Assembly: GCA_009694215.1 (NCBI GenBank)
Contig: SHVN01000005.1
Coordinates: forward strand, 1 to 59,210
Length of the DNA stretch: 59,210 nt
From: Xanthobacteraceae bacterium
GTDB lineage: Bacteria; Pseudomonadota; Alphaproteobacteria; Rhizobiales; Xanthobacteraceae
Reading direction: 5' to 3'
Below, piece after piece: positions 19,471-29,427 of this stretch. The notes under the pieces were generated by a model. That model searched no databases. It saw only the letters and a program-made list of their open reading frames with translations, and was not told the origin of the DNA. The position numbers and the translations under genes are program-made. Numbering within the stretch: position 1 is the stretch's first letter; each line of letters begins with the position of its first letter.

Positions 19471-19563
19471 CGAATCTCCGGGTCGAAGCGCCGGAGCAAT
19501 AGCCTAAAGCCGCGGCAACGGAAACAGCTACTGTTCCATTACCAACCGGCCACGGTCGTGGGT

Positions 19564-20073
19564 TCATTTCACCCGCGACAGGAAGGTCATGCCGAGCAGA
19601 TTGGTGCTGAGCGACTCGTCGGGCACCACCAGCGCCGCGATGTCGCGCACGGTGATCCCGTTGATCTCGACGCGGTCGAGCTGCACGCGGGCGGCCTTGC
19701 CGACGCCGTTGGCGGTCGACATTTTGACATTGTGGTCGCACGCCGACGGATGGATGCCAAGCTTGGCGGCGGAGCTTTCGCGGAGCGCGATGGCCGACGC
19801 GCCGGTGTCGACCAGGAAGTCGATCGTGCGGCCGTCGACCCGGGCCTCGACCTGGAAGCCGCGGCCGTTGTCACGCAGGGTCACGGTGCGGTAGCCGGCG
19901 GAGGCGGCCGGCCCGGCGGCGGACGAGGGCTTTGTCGCCAACGCCATCACACTCGGGGCGGCGGGTTTGCCGGAATGATCGATGTATCGCACCGCGCCGA
20001 TGCCGAATGCGGCCATCAGCAGCATGAACCCGAGGATTTGCCGCATCTGCTTCGTCCGTGTTTGCGGCTTCAT
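19564..20073 (-). CDS. Retropepsin-like aspartic protease, membrane-anchored (TIGR02281-type)
   Basis: 169-residue protein with one N-terminal membrane segment (ILGFMLLMAAFGIGAVRYI) and a single retroviral-type aspartic protease domain. The active-site motif FLVDTGASAI places Asp at residue 89, and the second half contains NLLGMTFLSR. Such proteins act as dimers. Likely location is the periplasmic face of the inner membrane. Substrates are unknown. A second in-frame Met at residue 10 is a possible alternative start. Confidence 0.88.
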   Translation of the reverse strand: MKPQTRTKQMRQILGFMLLMAAFGIGAVRYIDHSGKPAAPSVMALATKPSSAAGPAASAGYRTVTLRDNGRGFQVEARVDGRTIDFLVDTGASAIALRESSAAKLGIHPSACDHNVKMSTANGVGKAARVQLDRVEINGITVRDIAALVVPDESLSTNLLGMTFLSRVK

Positions 20074-20181
20074 CCCACCATGCCGCCACCCAAAACGATG
20101 CTAACGCCGCGCCGGAAGCCGCGGCTTTTGCCGCCCTTGGTGACGGCGCGGTTGCGTGAATCGCTCAAATTTTAGCGATCG

Positions 20182-20229
20182 GAGCATGATCCCGAAAAGT
20201 GGGAACGGTTTTCGGACAAGATCATGCTC
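20182..20229. repeat. Dispersed palindromic repeat (GATCATGC type)
   Basis: Perfect 10-base arms GAGCATGATC (20182-20191) and GATCATGCTC (20220-20229) enclose CCGAAAAGTGGGAACGG and TTTTCGGAC. This is a well-known form of intergenic repeat in Bradyrhizobium-like genomes. It sits just downstream of the hrpB stop and may act as a weak terminator or mRNA 3' stabiliser. A related palindrome occurs at 46651-46680. Confidence 0.75.
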
Positions 20230-20234
20230 AAAAG

Positions 20235-22700
20235 CTAGGTGCCGCGCAGCTTGGCGCGGCGGGTGGCCGGGGCCCGCAGCGGATCCTCCGGCCAGGGATG
20301 GCGCGGGTAGCGGCCGCGCATCTCGGCCTTCACCGCTGCGTAGGAGCCGCGCCAGAAGCCCGGCAGATCGCGCGTCACCTGCACCGGCCGCTGCGCCGGC
20401 GACAGAAGCTCCACCACCAGCGGGACCTTGCCGCCGGCCACGCTCGGATGTCGGTCGAGGCCGAACAGCTCCTGCACGCGGATCGCAAGCTTCGGCCCCT
20501 CCTCCGCACCGTATTCGATCGGCACCGAGGAGCCGGACGGCGCAGAAAAATGCGTCGGCGCGTCGGCGTCGAGCCGGCGCTTGAGAGTCCACGGCAGCAG
20601 CGATGCAACCGCGGCCGATAGTTCGTCGGCCGAAACGGATTGCAGCGTGGTCTTGCCGTCGAGCAGCGGAACCAGCCATTCGGCGACGCTGGCGGCGAGC
20701 GCTTCGTCGGACAGGTCCGGCCACTCATGGCCTTCGGCATGGCGCAGGAACATCACGCGGTCGCGCCACTGCTGGAGCGATTTTGTCCAGGGCAGCCGGC
20801 CGAGGCCCACACGGACGATTCCCTCCGCGAACTGCCTGGCCGTCTCGGATCCGGGCACCACCGGGAACGGCCGCTCGCCCAGGGTGATCGCGCCGAGGCG
20901 TTCGCTGCGGCGGCCGCGCAGGCTTCCGGACGCTGCGTCGAACGTGATCTCCTCGCGGCGTTCGATGCGGTCGGCGAACCGCTCTTCGATCTCGTTGAGC
21001 GTAATGGACGCCGCGAGCAGGATGCGGCTCTGCGCGGCGGTGCCGGCAAGCTCCGCCACCGCGAGAAACGGCTCGCGGGCGAGCCCTGAGGCCGGATCGA
21101 TGTTCGCGCCGCGCCCGTTGGCCAGCAGGAACACACCATTGCCGCCACGGCTCCTGGCGATGCGGCCGGGATAGGCGAGCGACAGGATCGCGCCGGGCGA
21201 CAGATCGGATTTGTCGGGTGAGGCGCCCGCCTCCTCCGCCCACCGCTTCGCCATCCGCCGGCCGTCCTCGCCGCGCCGCGAGCGGTCGCGGCGGAACTGA
21301 TCAAGCCTGTGGCCGAGATCGACGTCGGTGCCGCCGAGCCCGCGCTCCGACAGGATCGCAGCGATGTCGGCTGAGCGCTGGCCCGCGCCCTCCGCCGCCG
21401 CATCGACCACCATGCGGGCGAGCCGCGGCGGCAGCGGCAGGCAGCGAAGTTTCTTGCCCTCGTCGGTGATGCGGCCCTGCGCGTCGATCGCGCCAAGCTC
21501 TGTCAAAAGCGCCCTCGCCTCGCTCAGCGCGCCCGACGGCGGCGGATCGAGGAACGCCAGCTTTGCGGGATCGGCCGCGCCCCATTGCGCCAGATCGAGC
21601 AGCATTCCCGAAAGGTCGGCGGCCAGAATCTCCGGCCGGGCGTACGCCTCCAGCGAGGCGGTTTGCGGCTCGTCCCACAGCCTATAGCAGATGCCAGGCT
21701 CGGTGCGGCCGGCGCGGCCGCGGCGCTGGTCGGCGGCGGCGCGCGAGACGCGCACGGTTTCGAGGCGGGTGAGGCCCACGTCCGGCTCGTAGCGCGGCAC
21801 CCGCGCCAGCCCCGAGTCGACGACGGTGCGCACGCCCTGAATGGTGATCGAGGTCTCGGCGATCGAGGTCGCCAGCACCACCTTGCGGCGGCCCGCGGGC
21901 GCCGGCGCCACCGCGCGGTCCTGCGTCTGCATGTCGAGCGCGCCGTAGAGCGTCACCACATCCACCGCCGGATCGCTGACGAGGTCCCTGAGCAATGTCT
22001 CGGTGCGGCGGATTTCCGCCTGGCCCGGCAGGAACGCCAGGATCGAGCCCGTATCGGCGCGAAGCGATCGCGCGATGGTGTCGGCCATCTGCCGTTCGAT
22101 CAGCACGCCGGTCTCGCGGCCGCGATAGCGCGTCTCCACCGGGAACGCGCGGCCCTCGCTCTCGATCACCGGGGCGTCGCCCAAAAGCCTGGCCACCCGC
22201 GCGCCGTCCAGCGTCGCCGACATCACCAGGAGCTTGAGATCGTCGCGCAGGTTCTGCTGCACGTCGCGGGCAAGCGCCAGACCGAGGTCGGCGTCGAGCG
22301 AGCGCTCGTGGAATTCGTCGAACAGCACGGCGGCCACGCCCTCGAGCGACGGATCGTCGAGGATGAGCCGGGTGAAGATGCCCTCGGTGACCACCTCGAT
22401 CTGGGTCTTGCGCGACACCTTCGAGCCGAAGCGGACGCGCAGGCCGACGGTCCCGCCGACGCTTTCCCGCAAGGTGGCTGCCATCCGTTCGGCCGCGGCG
22501 CGCGCCGCGAGCCTGCGCGGCTCCAGCACCAGGATCTTCTTGTCCGCGGCCCAGAACGCGCCGCGCAGCATCAGCGGCACGCGCGTGGTCTTGCCGGCGC
22601 CGGGCGGCGCGACCAGAACGACGGAATTATGCTGCCGCAACGCCGCGGTCAGCCGGGGCAGCGCCTCGTCGATCGGCAGTTCGGTGTCGAAGATGTCCAT
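20235..22700 (-). CDS. hrpB: ATP-dependent helicase HrpB
   Basis: 821-residue DExH-box helicase. Walker A APPGAGKTT at residues 31-39, DEFHERS as the DEAH-type motif II, and ATSIAETSITI and QRRGRAGR as motifs V and VI. The HrpB-specific C-terminal domain runs to the end. The ATG at 22700 gives the family start MDIFDTELPIDEALP; ten extra codons from 22730 are unlikely because they run into a hairpin. Biological substrate in bacteria remains poorly defined (RNA helicase family). Confidence 0.95.
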   Translation of the reverse strand: MDIFDTELPIDEALPRLTAALRQHNSVVLVAPPGAGKTTRVPLMLRGAFWAADKKILVLEPRRLAARAAAERMAATLRESVGGTVGLRVRFGSKVSRKTQIEVVTEGIFTRLILDDPSLEGVAAVLFDEFHERSLDADLGLALARDVQQNLRDDLKLLVMSATLDGARVARLLGDAPVIESEGRAFPVETRYRGRETGVLIERQMADTIARSLRADTGSILAFLPGQAEIRRTETLLRDLVSDPAVDVVTLYGALDMQTQDRAVAPAPAGRRKVVLATSIAETSITIQGVRTVVDSGLARVPRYEPDVGLTRLETVRVSRAAADQRRGRAGRTEPGICYRLWDEPQTASLEAYARPEILAADLSGMLLDLAQWGAADPAKLAFLDPPPSGALSEARALLTELGAIDAQGRITDEGKKLRCLPLPPRLARMVVDAAAEGAGQRSADIAAILSERGLGGTDVDLGHRLDQFRRDRSRRGEDGRRMAKRWAEEAGASPDKSDLSPGAILSLAYPGRIARSRGGNGVFLLANGRGANIDPASGLAREPFLAVAELAGTAAQSRILLAASITLNEIEERFADRIERREEITFDAASGSLRGRRSERLGAITLGERPFPVVPGSETARQFAEGIVRVGLGRLPWTKSLQQWRDRVMFLRHAEGHEWPDLSDEALAASVAEWLVPLLDGKTTLQSVSADELSAAVASLLPWTLKRRLDADAPTHFSAPSGSSVPIEYGAEEGPKLAIRVQELFGLDRHPSVAGGKVPLVVELLSPAQRPVQVTRDLPGFWRGSYAAVKAEMRGRYPRHPWPEDPLRAPATRRAKLRGT

Positions 22701-22753
22701 CGTTACTTGATGCCCGCATTCACGGGGCATGACAGCCGGAATATGGCTTCAAC

Positions 22754-24076
22754 TCAATGGCCGTTGGAGCGCGGCCGGCCGACGCTTTCATAAATGAAGC
22801 CGCGCTGGCGCATCTCGTCGGGCAGGTAGATGTTGCGCAGATCGACGATTACGGGCTTCGACGTCATCGCCGCCTTCAGCCGGTCGAGGTCGAGCGCGCG
22901 GAACTGCTCCCATTCGGTGACGATGACCAGCGCATCGGCGCCCTGCGCGCATTCGTAGGCGTCCTCGCAGTAGGTCAATTCGGGCAGCACCTTCTTCGCC
23001 TGCTCCATGCCGACCGGATCGTAGGCCCGCACCTTCGCGCCCATGTCGTGCAGCGCGGTGATCAGCGGGATCGACGGCGCGTCGCGCATGTCGTCGGTGT
23101 TGGGCTTGAAGGTGAGGCCGAGGATGGCGACGGTCTTGCCGCGCAGGTTCGTTCCGAGCACGGCGGTCACCTTGCGGGCCATGGTGCGCTTGCGGATTTC
23201 GTTGACCGAGACCACGGTCTCGACGATGCGCAGCGGCGCTTCGTAGTCCTGCCCGGTCTTGATCAGCGCCAGCGTGTCCTTCGGAAAGCACGAGCCGCCG
23301 TAGCCCGGGCCGGCGTGCAAAAACTTGCCGCCGATCCGGTTGTCGAGCCCGATGCCGCGCGCGACCTCCTGCACGTCGGCGCCGACGCGCTCGCAGAGGT
23401 CCGCGATCTCGTTGATGAAGGTGATCTTGGTGGCGAGGAAGGCATTGGCCGCGTACTTGATCAACTCGGCGGTGCGGCGGCCGGTGGTGACGATCGGCGA
23501 GCGGTTGAGATAGAGCGGCCGGTAAAGCTCGGCCATCACCTTCGACGCCCGGGCATCCTCGGTGCCGACCACGATGCGGTCGGGATGCTTGAAGTCCTGG
23601 ATCGCCGCGCCCTCGCGAAGAAATTCCGGATTGGACACGACGGCCACCTCGGCGTCCGCCCGCGCCTCGCGGATGAGGCGCTCGACCTGGTCGCCGGTGC
23701 CGACCGGCACGGTCGACTTGGTCACCACCACGGTGAAGCCGTCGAGCGCCGCGGCGATCTCCTTGGCGGCGGCATAGACATAGGACAGGTCGGCATGGCC
23801 GTCGCCACGGCGCGAGGGCGTGCCGACCGCGATGAAGACCGCGTCGGCCTCGGCCACCGGCGCCTTCAACTCGGTTGCAAAGCTCAAGCGTCCGGCCTTC
23901 ACATTGGCGGCGACCAGATCGTCGAGGCCCGGCTCGTAGATCGGCATCTCGCCGCGCTGCAGCGCCGCGATCTTGCCCGCGTCCTTGTCGACGCAGATGA
24001 CGTGGTGGCCGAAATCGGCAAAGCAGGCCCCGGAAACGAGGCCGACGTAGCCGGTGCCGATCATTGCGACGCGCAT
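22754..24076 (-). CDS. ugd: UDP-glucose 6-dehydrogenase
   Basis: 440-residue enzyme that oxidises UDP-glucose to UDP-glucuronate with two NAD+. The Rossmann motif GTGYVGLVSG is at residues 7-16, and the catalytic Cys (about 263) is in GYGGSCFPKDT. The C-terminal UDP-binding domain includes GLTFKPNTDDMRDAPS. Supplies glucuronate for surface polysaccharide. It lies 53 bases upstream of hrpB on the same strand; the gap contains a small hairpin (GCCCGCATTCACGGGGC). Confidence 0.96.
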   Translation of the reverse strand: MRVAMIGTGYVGLVSGACFADFGHHVICVDKDAGKIAALQRGEMPIYEPGLDDLVAANVKAGRLSFATELKAPVAEADAVFIAVGTPSRRGDGHADLSYVYAAAKEIAAALDGFTVVVTKSTVPVGTGDQVERLIREARADAEVAVVSNPEFLREGAAIQDFKHPDRIVVGTEDARASKVMAELYRPLYLNRSPIVTTGRRTAELIKYAANAFLATKITFINEIADLCERVGADVQEVARGIGLDNRIGGKFLHAGPGYGGSCFPKDTLALIKTGQDYEAPLRIVETVVSVNEIRKRTMARKVTAVLGTNLRGKTVAILGLTFKPNTDDMRDAPSIPLITALHDMGAKVRAYDPVGMEQAKKVLPELTYCEDAYECAQGADALVIVTEWEQFRALDLDRLKAAMTSKPVIVDLRNIYLPDEMRQRGFIYESVGRPRSNGH

Positions 24077-24212
24077 CAGAGCCCAGACATGATTAACGAA
24101 TCCGGCCCCACGCCGGACGGCGCCTCTTAGCAGGTAGCGGACATGATGACGAGACTGGGAGGCGGAGTTTCGTCGAACTCGTAAACGGCCCTGAAACCAA
24201 ACCCGGGTGACA

Positions 24213-25234
24213 ATGGTGCGACATGTGAGGGATTGGGACGTGCCGCAGGCCAGCCGGGTCGATTGGGTCGATTATGCCAAGGGCTTCTGCATCATCATGG
24301 TGGTGATGATGCATTCGACGCTCGGCGTCGAGCAGGCTGCCGGAGCGAGGGCTAGATGCATGCCGCGGTCGCCTTCGCGCGGCCGTTCCGCATGCCCGAC
24401 TTCTTCCTGATCTCCGGCCTGTTCCTGGCGCGCGTCATCGACCGCGACTGGCGCGATTACCTCGACAAGAAAGTCATTCACTTCGCCTATTTCTATGTGC
24501 TGTGGGTGACGATCCAGTTCGGCTTCAAGGCGCCGATGTTCGCAGCCGAGATCGGCTAGCGCGGCGTCGGCTTCGCCTATCTCGAAGCCTTCATCGCACC
24601 GTTCGGCACGCTGTGGTTCATCTATCTGCTGCCGATCTTCTTCGTGGCGGTGAAGCTCACGCGCGGCGTGCCGTGGCCCGTGATCTGGCTCACCGGCGCG
24701 GCGCTCGAGATCGCCCACATCAACACCGGCTGGACCGTGATCGACGAGTTCGCCGGCCGCTTCGTCTATTTCTACTCAGGATATATCTTCGCCTCGCACA
24801 TCTTCGGCTTCGCCGCGCTGGCCAGGCTCGTGGCATGGGTGCTCGTCAATGGTGCGCTGGTGCTCGCCGGCACTGCCGACCGGCCGTACGTCTCGCTTCC
24901 CCTGGGCCTCGTCGACGCCGGCGCCGTAGTCACGGTCGCGGCGCTGATGGCCCGGAGCGACGTGTTCCGGCCGCTGCGCTATTGCGGCCAGAATTCTATC
25001 GTCATCTACCTCGCCTTCTTCCTACCGATGGCCGCGACGCGCATCGCGCTGCTCAAGACCGGAATCGTGCCCGACCTCGGCACCGTCTCGCTGCTGGTGA
25101 CGCTCGCGGGCGTCATTGGGGCGCTTGCCTGGTACTGGGCGGTGCGCGGCACGCCGCTCCGCTTCCTGTTCGAGCGGCCGGCCTGGGCGCAGATCAAACC
25201 CGCGCGGGCGCCGGCGATGCAGCCTGCGGAATGA
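24213..25234 (+). pseudogene. Acyltransferase 3 family membrane protein, one frameshift and two in-frame TAGs
   Basis: The start (SRVDWVDYAKGFCIIMVVMM, ATG at 24213) is the first helix of an OpgC/acyltransferase-3 protein. Near 24345 one base is missing (GCGGAGG to GCGAGG), changing frame. In the restored frame a TAG at 24353-24355 sits where E-G-W-M-H is expected, and a second TAG at 24557-24559 interrupts EIG-*-RGVGFAYLEAF where Trp is again expected. The rest (FGTLWFIYLLPIFFVAVKLT and several membrane helices) is intact to 25234. Both stops are explained by TGG to TAG. If functional it would be a multi-pass O-acyltransferase modifying surface glycans, next to ugd. Confidence 0.83.
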
Positions 25235-25291
25235 TTCACAGCATCCACCACCCGCATTGATTCGAGGCGGCTGACGGCCCACATTCGGACC

Positions 25292-28200
25292 ATGCCAGCC
25301 AAGCTCAAACCTCCCGCCGCCAAGCCCACAGCCGCGAAAGCCGCGGCCGTCAAAACCGCCGCCGTCGCCGGCTCGCTCAAAAAGGGCGACCACGTCTTCC
25401 TGGTCGACGGCTCGGGCTACATCTTCCGCGCCTACCACGCGCTGCCGCCGCTGACCCGCAAGTCCGACGGATTGCAGATCAACGCCGTTCTCGGCTTCTG
25501 CAACATGCTGTGGAAGCTGCTCAATGAGATGAAGCCGGAGGAGCGGCCGACCCATCTCGCCGTCATATTCGACAAGTCGGGAAAAACCTTCCGCACAGAT
25601 TTCTATCCCGAATACAAGGCGCAGCGGCCGGACGTGCCCGCCGATCTGATCCCGCAGTTCCCGTTGATCCGCGAGGCGGTGCGCGCCTTCGACATCCCCT
25701 GCCTGGAGCAGGCCGGCTTCGAGGCCGACGATCTGATCGCGACCTACGCACGGCTTGCCTGCGAGGCGAAGGCCACCGCGACCATCGTCTCCTCGGACAA
25801 GGACCTGATGCAGCTCGTGAACGACTGCGTCACCATGTACGACACGATGAAGGACAAGCGGATCGGCCGCGCCGAGGTGATCGAGAAGTTCGGCGTCGGG
25901 CCGGAGAAGGTGATCGAGGTCCAGGCGCTGATCGGCGACACCAGCGACAACGTACCGGGCGTGCCCGGGATCGGCGTCAAGACCGCGGCGCAGCTCATCG
26001 GCGAATACGGCGATCTGGAATCGTTGCTGGCCCGCGCGAGCGAGATCAAGCAGGACAAGCGCCGACAGACGCTGATCGACAACGCGGAAATCGCGCGCAT
26101 CTCCAAACGCCTCGTCACGCTCGACCAGAACGTGAAGCTAGACGTGCCGGTCGAAGACCTCGCGGTGCACGAGCCGGACTACAAGAATCTCGTAGCCTTC
26201 CTCAAGGCGATGGAGTTCAACACGCTGACCCGGCGCGTCGCGGAAAAATCCGGCATCGACGCGAGCGAGATCGAGGCGGACGGAAAGCTGACGTCCGGCG
26301 TTGTCCGCGCCGCCGCCTCACCCGCACCGGCCGCCCGGGCCGGCACGCCCGCGAGCGGCAACGACGACCTGTTCGCGCCGCCCCCGCAGCCAAGGTCACA
26401 AGCCGAGGCCAACGGCGATCTCTCGCCGCAGGCGCTCGCCACCGCGCATCTCGCGGCCGCGCGGGCGAGCAGGATCGACCGCAGCAAATACGAGACCGTG
26501 CGCACGCTCGACCGGCTGAAGGCCTGGGTGCTACGCGCCAAGGAGATCGGCGTCGTGGCGGTGGACACCGAAACCACAGGCCTCGACCCGATGGTTGCGG
26601 AACTGTGCGGCTTTTCGCTTGCGGTTGCCGACAGCGAAGCGTGCTACGTGCCGATCGGGCATAAGGACGGCGGCGCGCAGGGCGGCAGCGACCTGTTCGC
26701 GCCCGAAGCCAAGCTCTGCCCGGACCAGATCCCGGAAAAGGCCGCGCTCGAAATCATCCAGTCGCTGCTGGAAGACCCAGGCGTCCTTAAGATCGGCCAG
26801 AACCTCAAATACGACTGGCAGATCTTCGCCCGCCGCGGCGTCGGCATTCATCCCTACGACGACACCATGCTGATGTCCTATGTGCTCGACGCCGGGCGCG
26901 GCAATCACGGCATGGACGACCTCGCCGAACGATGGCTCGGCCACCAAACCATCCATTTTGAGCATGTCGCCGGCACCGGCAAGGCGCAGGTCACGTTCGA
27001 CTGCGTGTCGATCGAGAAGGCCAGCGAATACGCGGCCGAAGACGCCGACGTCACCTTGCGGCTGTGGAAGGCGCTGAAGGCGCGGCTCGCGGCAGAGCAT
27101 GTCGACACCGTGTATGAAACGCTAGAGCGGCCGCTCGTTCCGGTGCTCGGCCGCATGGAAGGCCGCGGCATCGCCATCGACCGCCAGGTGCTGTCGCGGC
27201 TCTCAGGCGAATTCGGCCAGAAGCAGGCCGGGCTCGAGGACGAGATCGGCAAGCTCGCGGGCCAGCCGCTCAATCCCGGCAGCCCGAAGCAACTAGGCGA
27301 CGTGCTGTTCGGCTCGATGGGCCTGCCGGGCGGCACCAAGACCAAGACCGGGCAATGGGCCACGGGCGCGCGCGCGCTGGAGGAACTGGCCGAGCAGGGC
27401 CACGAGCTGCCACGCAAGATTCTCGACTGGCGGCAGGTGTCGAAGCTGCGCTCGACCTACACTGACGCGCTGCCGGGCTACGTCAACGCCGAGACGCACC
27501 GCGTCCACACCAGCTATGCGCTGGCGGCTACCACGACCGGGCGGCTATCGTCATCCGAGCCCAATCTACAAAACATCCCGGTTCGCACCGAGGAAGGCCG
27601 CAAGATTCGCAAGGCCTTCATCGCCGAGCCGGGAACGAAGCTCGTCTCCGCCGACTATTCGCAGATCGAGCTGCGGCTGCTCGCCGAGGTCGCCGATGTG
27701 CCGGCGCTGCGCAAGGCCTTCCGCGACGGGCTCGACATCCACGCCATGACCGCGTCGGAAATATTCGGCGTGCCGGTCAAGGGCATGCCGGGCGAAGTGC
27801 GCCGGAGAGCCAAGGCGATCAACTTCGGCATCATCTACGGCATCTCGGCGTTCGGCCTTGCCAACCAGCTCGCCATTCCGCGCGAGGAGGCCGGCGCCTA
27901 CATCAAGAAATACTTCGAGCGCTTCCCCGGCATCCGCGACTACATGGAAGAGACCAAGGCCTTCGCCAAGAAGAACGGCTACGTGATGACGCTGTTCGGG
28001 CGGAAGTGCCACTACCCCGACATCGCCGCCGTCAATCCGTCGCTCCGCGCCTTCAACGAGCGCGCCGCGATCAACGCGCGCCTGCAGGGCAGCGCCGCCG
28101 ACATCATCCGCCGCGCCATGATCCGCATCGAGCCGGCGCTCACCAAGGCGAAGCTCAACGCCAAGATGCTGCTCCAGGTGCACGACGAGCTGATCTTCGA

Positions 28201-28339
28201 GGTCCCCGAGGGCGAGGTGGCGAAGACGCTGCCGGTCGTCAAGCGGGTGATGGAGGAGGCGCCGATGCCGGCGGTGTCGCTGTCAGTGCCGCTGCAGGTC
28301 GATGCCCGCGCTGCAAACAATTGGGACGAGGCGCACTAG
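25292..28339 (+). CDS. polA: DNA polymerase I
   Basis: 1015-residue DNA polymerase I with all three activities. An Ala/Lys-rich N-terminal tail of about 30 residues is followed by the 5'-3' exonuclease domain (DGSGYIFRAYHAL; DKDLMQL; GDTSDNVPGVPGIG). A Pro/Ala-rich linker lies at about 335-385. The 3'-5' proofreading domain has Exo I VDTETTGLD, Exo II GQNLKYDWQ and Exo III YAAEDADVTL, so proofreading residues are present. The polymerase domain has motif A SADYSQIELRLLAE, motif B RRAKAINFGIIYG and motif C LLQVHDELIFE. Used in Okazaki-fragment processing and repair. The TAG stop follows the natural C-terminus. Confidence 0.97.
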   Translation: MPAKLKPPAAKPTAAKAAAVKTAAVAGSLKKGDHVFLVDGSGYIFRAYHALPPLTRKSDGLQINAVLGFCNMLWKLLNEMKPEERPTHLAVIFDKSGKTFRTDFYPEYKAQRPDVPADLIPQFPLIREAVRAFDIPCLEQAGFEADDLIATYARLACEAKATATIVSSDKDLMQLVNDCVTMYDTMKDKRIGRAEVIEKFGVGPEKVIEVQALIGDTSDNVPGVPGIGVKTAAQLIGEYGDLESLLARASEIKQDKRRQTLIDNAEIARISKRLVTLDQNVKLDVPVEDLAVHEPDYKNLVAFLKAMEFNTLTRRVAEKSGIDASEIEADGKLTSGVVRAAASPAPAARAGTPASGNDDLFAPPPQPRSQAEANGDLSPQALATAHLAAARASRIDRSKYETVRTLDRLKAWVLRAKEIGVVAVDTETTGLDPMVAELCGFSLAVADSEACYVPIGHKDGGAQGGSDLFAPEAKLCPDQIPEKAALEIIQSLLEDPGVLKIGQNLKYDWQIFARRGVGIHPYDDTMLMSYVLDAGRGNHGMDDLAERWLGHQTIHFEHVAGTGKAQVTFDCVSIEKASEYAAEDADVTLRLWKALKARLAAEHVDTVYETLERPLVPVLGRMEGRGIAIDRQVLSRLSGEFGQKQAGLEDEIGKLAGQPLNPGSPKQLGDVLFGSMGLPGGTKTKTGQWATGARALEELAEQGHELPRKILDWRQVSKLRSTYTDALPGYVNAETHRVHTSYALAATTTGRLSSSEPNLQNIPVRTEEGRKIRKAFIAEPGTKLVSADYSQIELRLLAEVADVPALRKAFRDGLDIHAMTASEIFGVPVKGMPGEVRRRAKAINFGIIYGISAFGLANQLAIPREEAGAYIKKYFERFPGIRDYMEETKAFAKKNGYVMTLFGRKCHYPDIAAVNPSLRAFNERAAINARLQGSAADIIRRAMIRIEPALTKAKLNAKMLLQVHDELIFEVPEGEVAKTLPVVKRVMEEAPMPAVSLSVPLQVDARAANNWDEAH

Positions 28340-28383
28340 CGCCGATGCGATTCTCAGCCGTCGCATCGCACGAGGAACAGCCC

Positions 28384-29382
28384 ATGGACTCCAGCAAGCG
28401 ACCCCTGCTGCATCGCCGCGATCTTCTGGCGCGCGCCGCGGCGGCCGCTTTGGCCTGCGCATGTCCGGCGCCGGCGATCGCTCAAGGCTCATATCCGACG
28501 CGCCCGATCCGGGTGATCGTGCCGTTCGCGGCCGGGGGCCCGAGCGACATCATCGCCCGCATTCTGGCGGACGCGCTGTATCAGCCGCTCGGCGAATCCG
28601 TGGTGATCGAGAACCGCCCCGGCGGCGGCGCCAATATCGGCATCGGCATCGCGGCCCGTGCCGAGCCTGACGGCTACACCCTGCTGGCGACCACCAGCGC
28701 CATCGTGATCAATCCTTCGCTCTACAAAACCATTCCGTTCGACCCGATCAAGAGCTTTGCGCCGATCTCCGACCTCGCCATCTCATCGCAGATGCTGTCG
28801 GTGATGCCGGGCTTCGCCAATTCGCTCGCCGAGTTCATCGCCAAGGCGAAAGCGCAGCCGGGCAAGCTCAACTATTCCAGCCCGGGGCTCGGCACGCAGG
28901 CCCAATTGACCGTCGAACTGCTGAAGTTGCGCGCCGGCATCGACATCACGCACGTCCCGTTCACCGGCGGGCCGCCCGCCGTGCAGGCGCTGATGAGCGG
29001 GACCGTGGAGCTGGTGACGAACGCCGTGCCGACGAGCGAGGCGCTGGCGCGGCAGGGAACCATCCGCGCGCTGGCGGTCAGCGGCGAGAAGCGCTGGTCG
29101 TCGCTTCCCGACGTGCCCACGCTGATCGAATGCGGCTATCCCGGCTTCGTGACCGACACCTTCGCGGGGCTGTTCGCGCCGGCCGGCACGCCGAAGGATA
29201 TCGTCGACAAGCTCGCGAAGGCAGTTCAGGCGGCGATGGCCAGGCCGGAGGTTGTCGAGAAGGCCCGCAAGGCCGGCTTCGAGGTGATCGGCGGCGGCCC
29301 GGATGTGCTGGCCGCCCGAGTGGTCCGCGAGGTGGCGTTCAACCGCGACATCGTCACGCGCGCCGGAATCGAGCCACGATAA
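28384..29382 (+). CDS. Bug-family tripartite tricarboxylate transporter substrate-binding protein
   Basis: 332-residue periplasmic binding protein. The ATG at 28384 has GAGGAA about 8 bases upstream and begins a signal with paired arginines (LLHRRDLLARAAAAALACA). Family blocks are YPTRPIRVIVPFAAGGPSD, VVIENRPGGGANIG and PDGYTLLATTS. It follows polA by 44 bases. Orphan: no TctA/TctB. Ligand unknown. Confidence 0.92.
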   Translation: MDSSKRPLLHRRDLLARAAAAALACACPAPAIAQGSYPTRPIRVIVPFAAGGPSDIIARILADALYQPLGESVVIENRPGGGANIGIGIAARAEPDGYTLLATTSAIVINPSLYKTIPFDPIKSFAPISDLAISSQMLSVMPGFANSLAEFIAKAKAQPGKLNYSSPGLGTQAQLTVELLKLRAGIDITHVPFTGGPPAVQALMSGTVELVTNAVPTSEALARQGTIRALAVSGEKRWSSLPDVPTLIECGYPGFVTDTFAGLFAPAGTPKDIVDKLAKAVQAAMARPEVVEKARKAGFEVIGGGPDVLAARVVREVAFNRDIVTRAGIEPR

Positions 29383-29427
29383 ATTTCCGGCGCAGACGTC
29401 CGCGTGGCCGGCTCAAGCGATCTCCGC

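Noticed and set aside
18004-20175. 723-codon open frame on the plus strand
   Set aside because: Antisense shadow of the phosphohexomutase and retropepsin genes in GC-rich DNA; His/Arg-rich low-complexity translation with no family similarity.
21585-24130. Long plus-strand open frames of 402 and 457 codons
   Set aside because: Antisense to hrpB and ugd; no start signals and composition typical of shadow frames.
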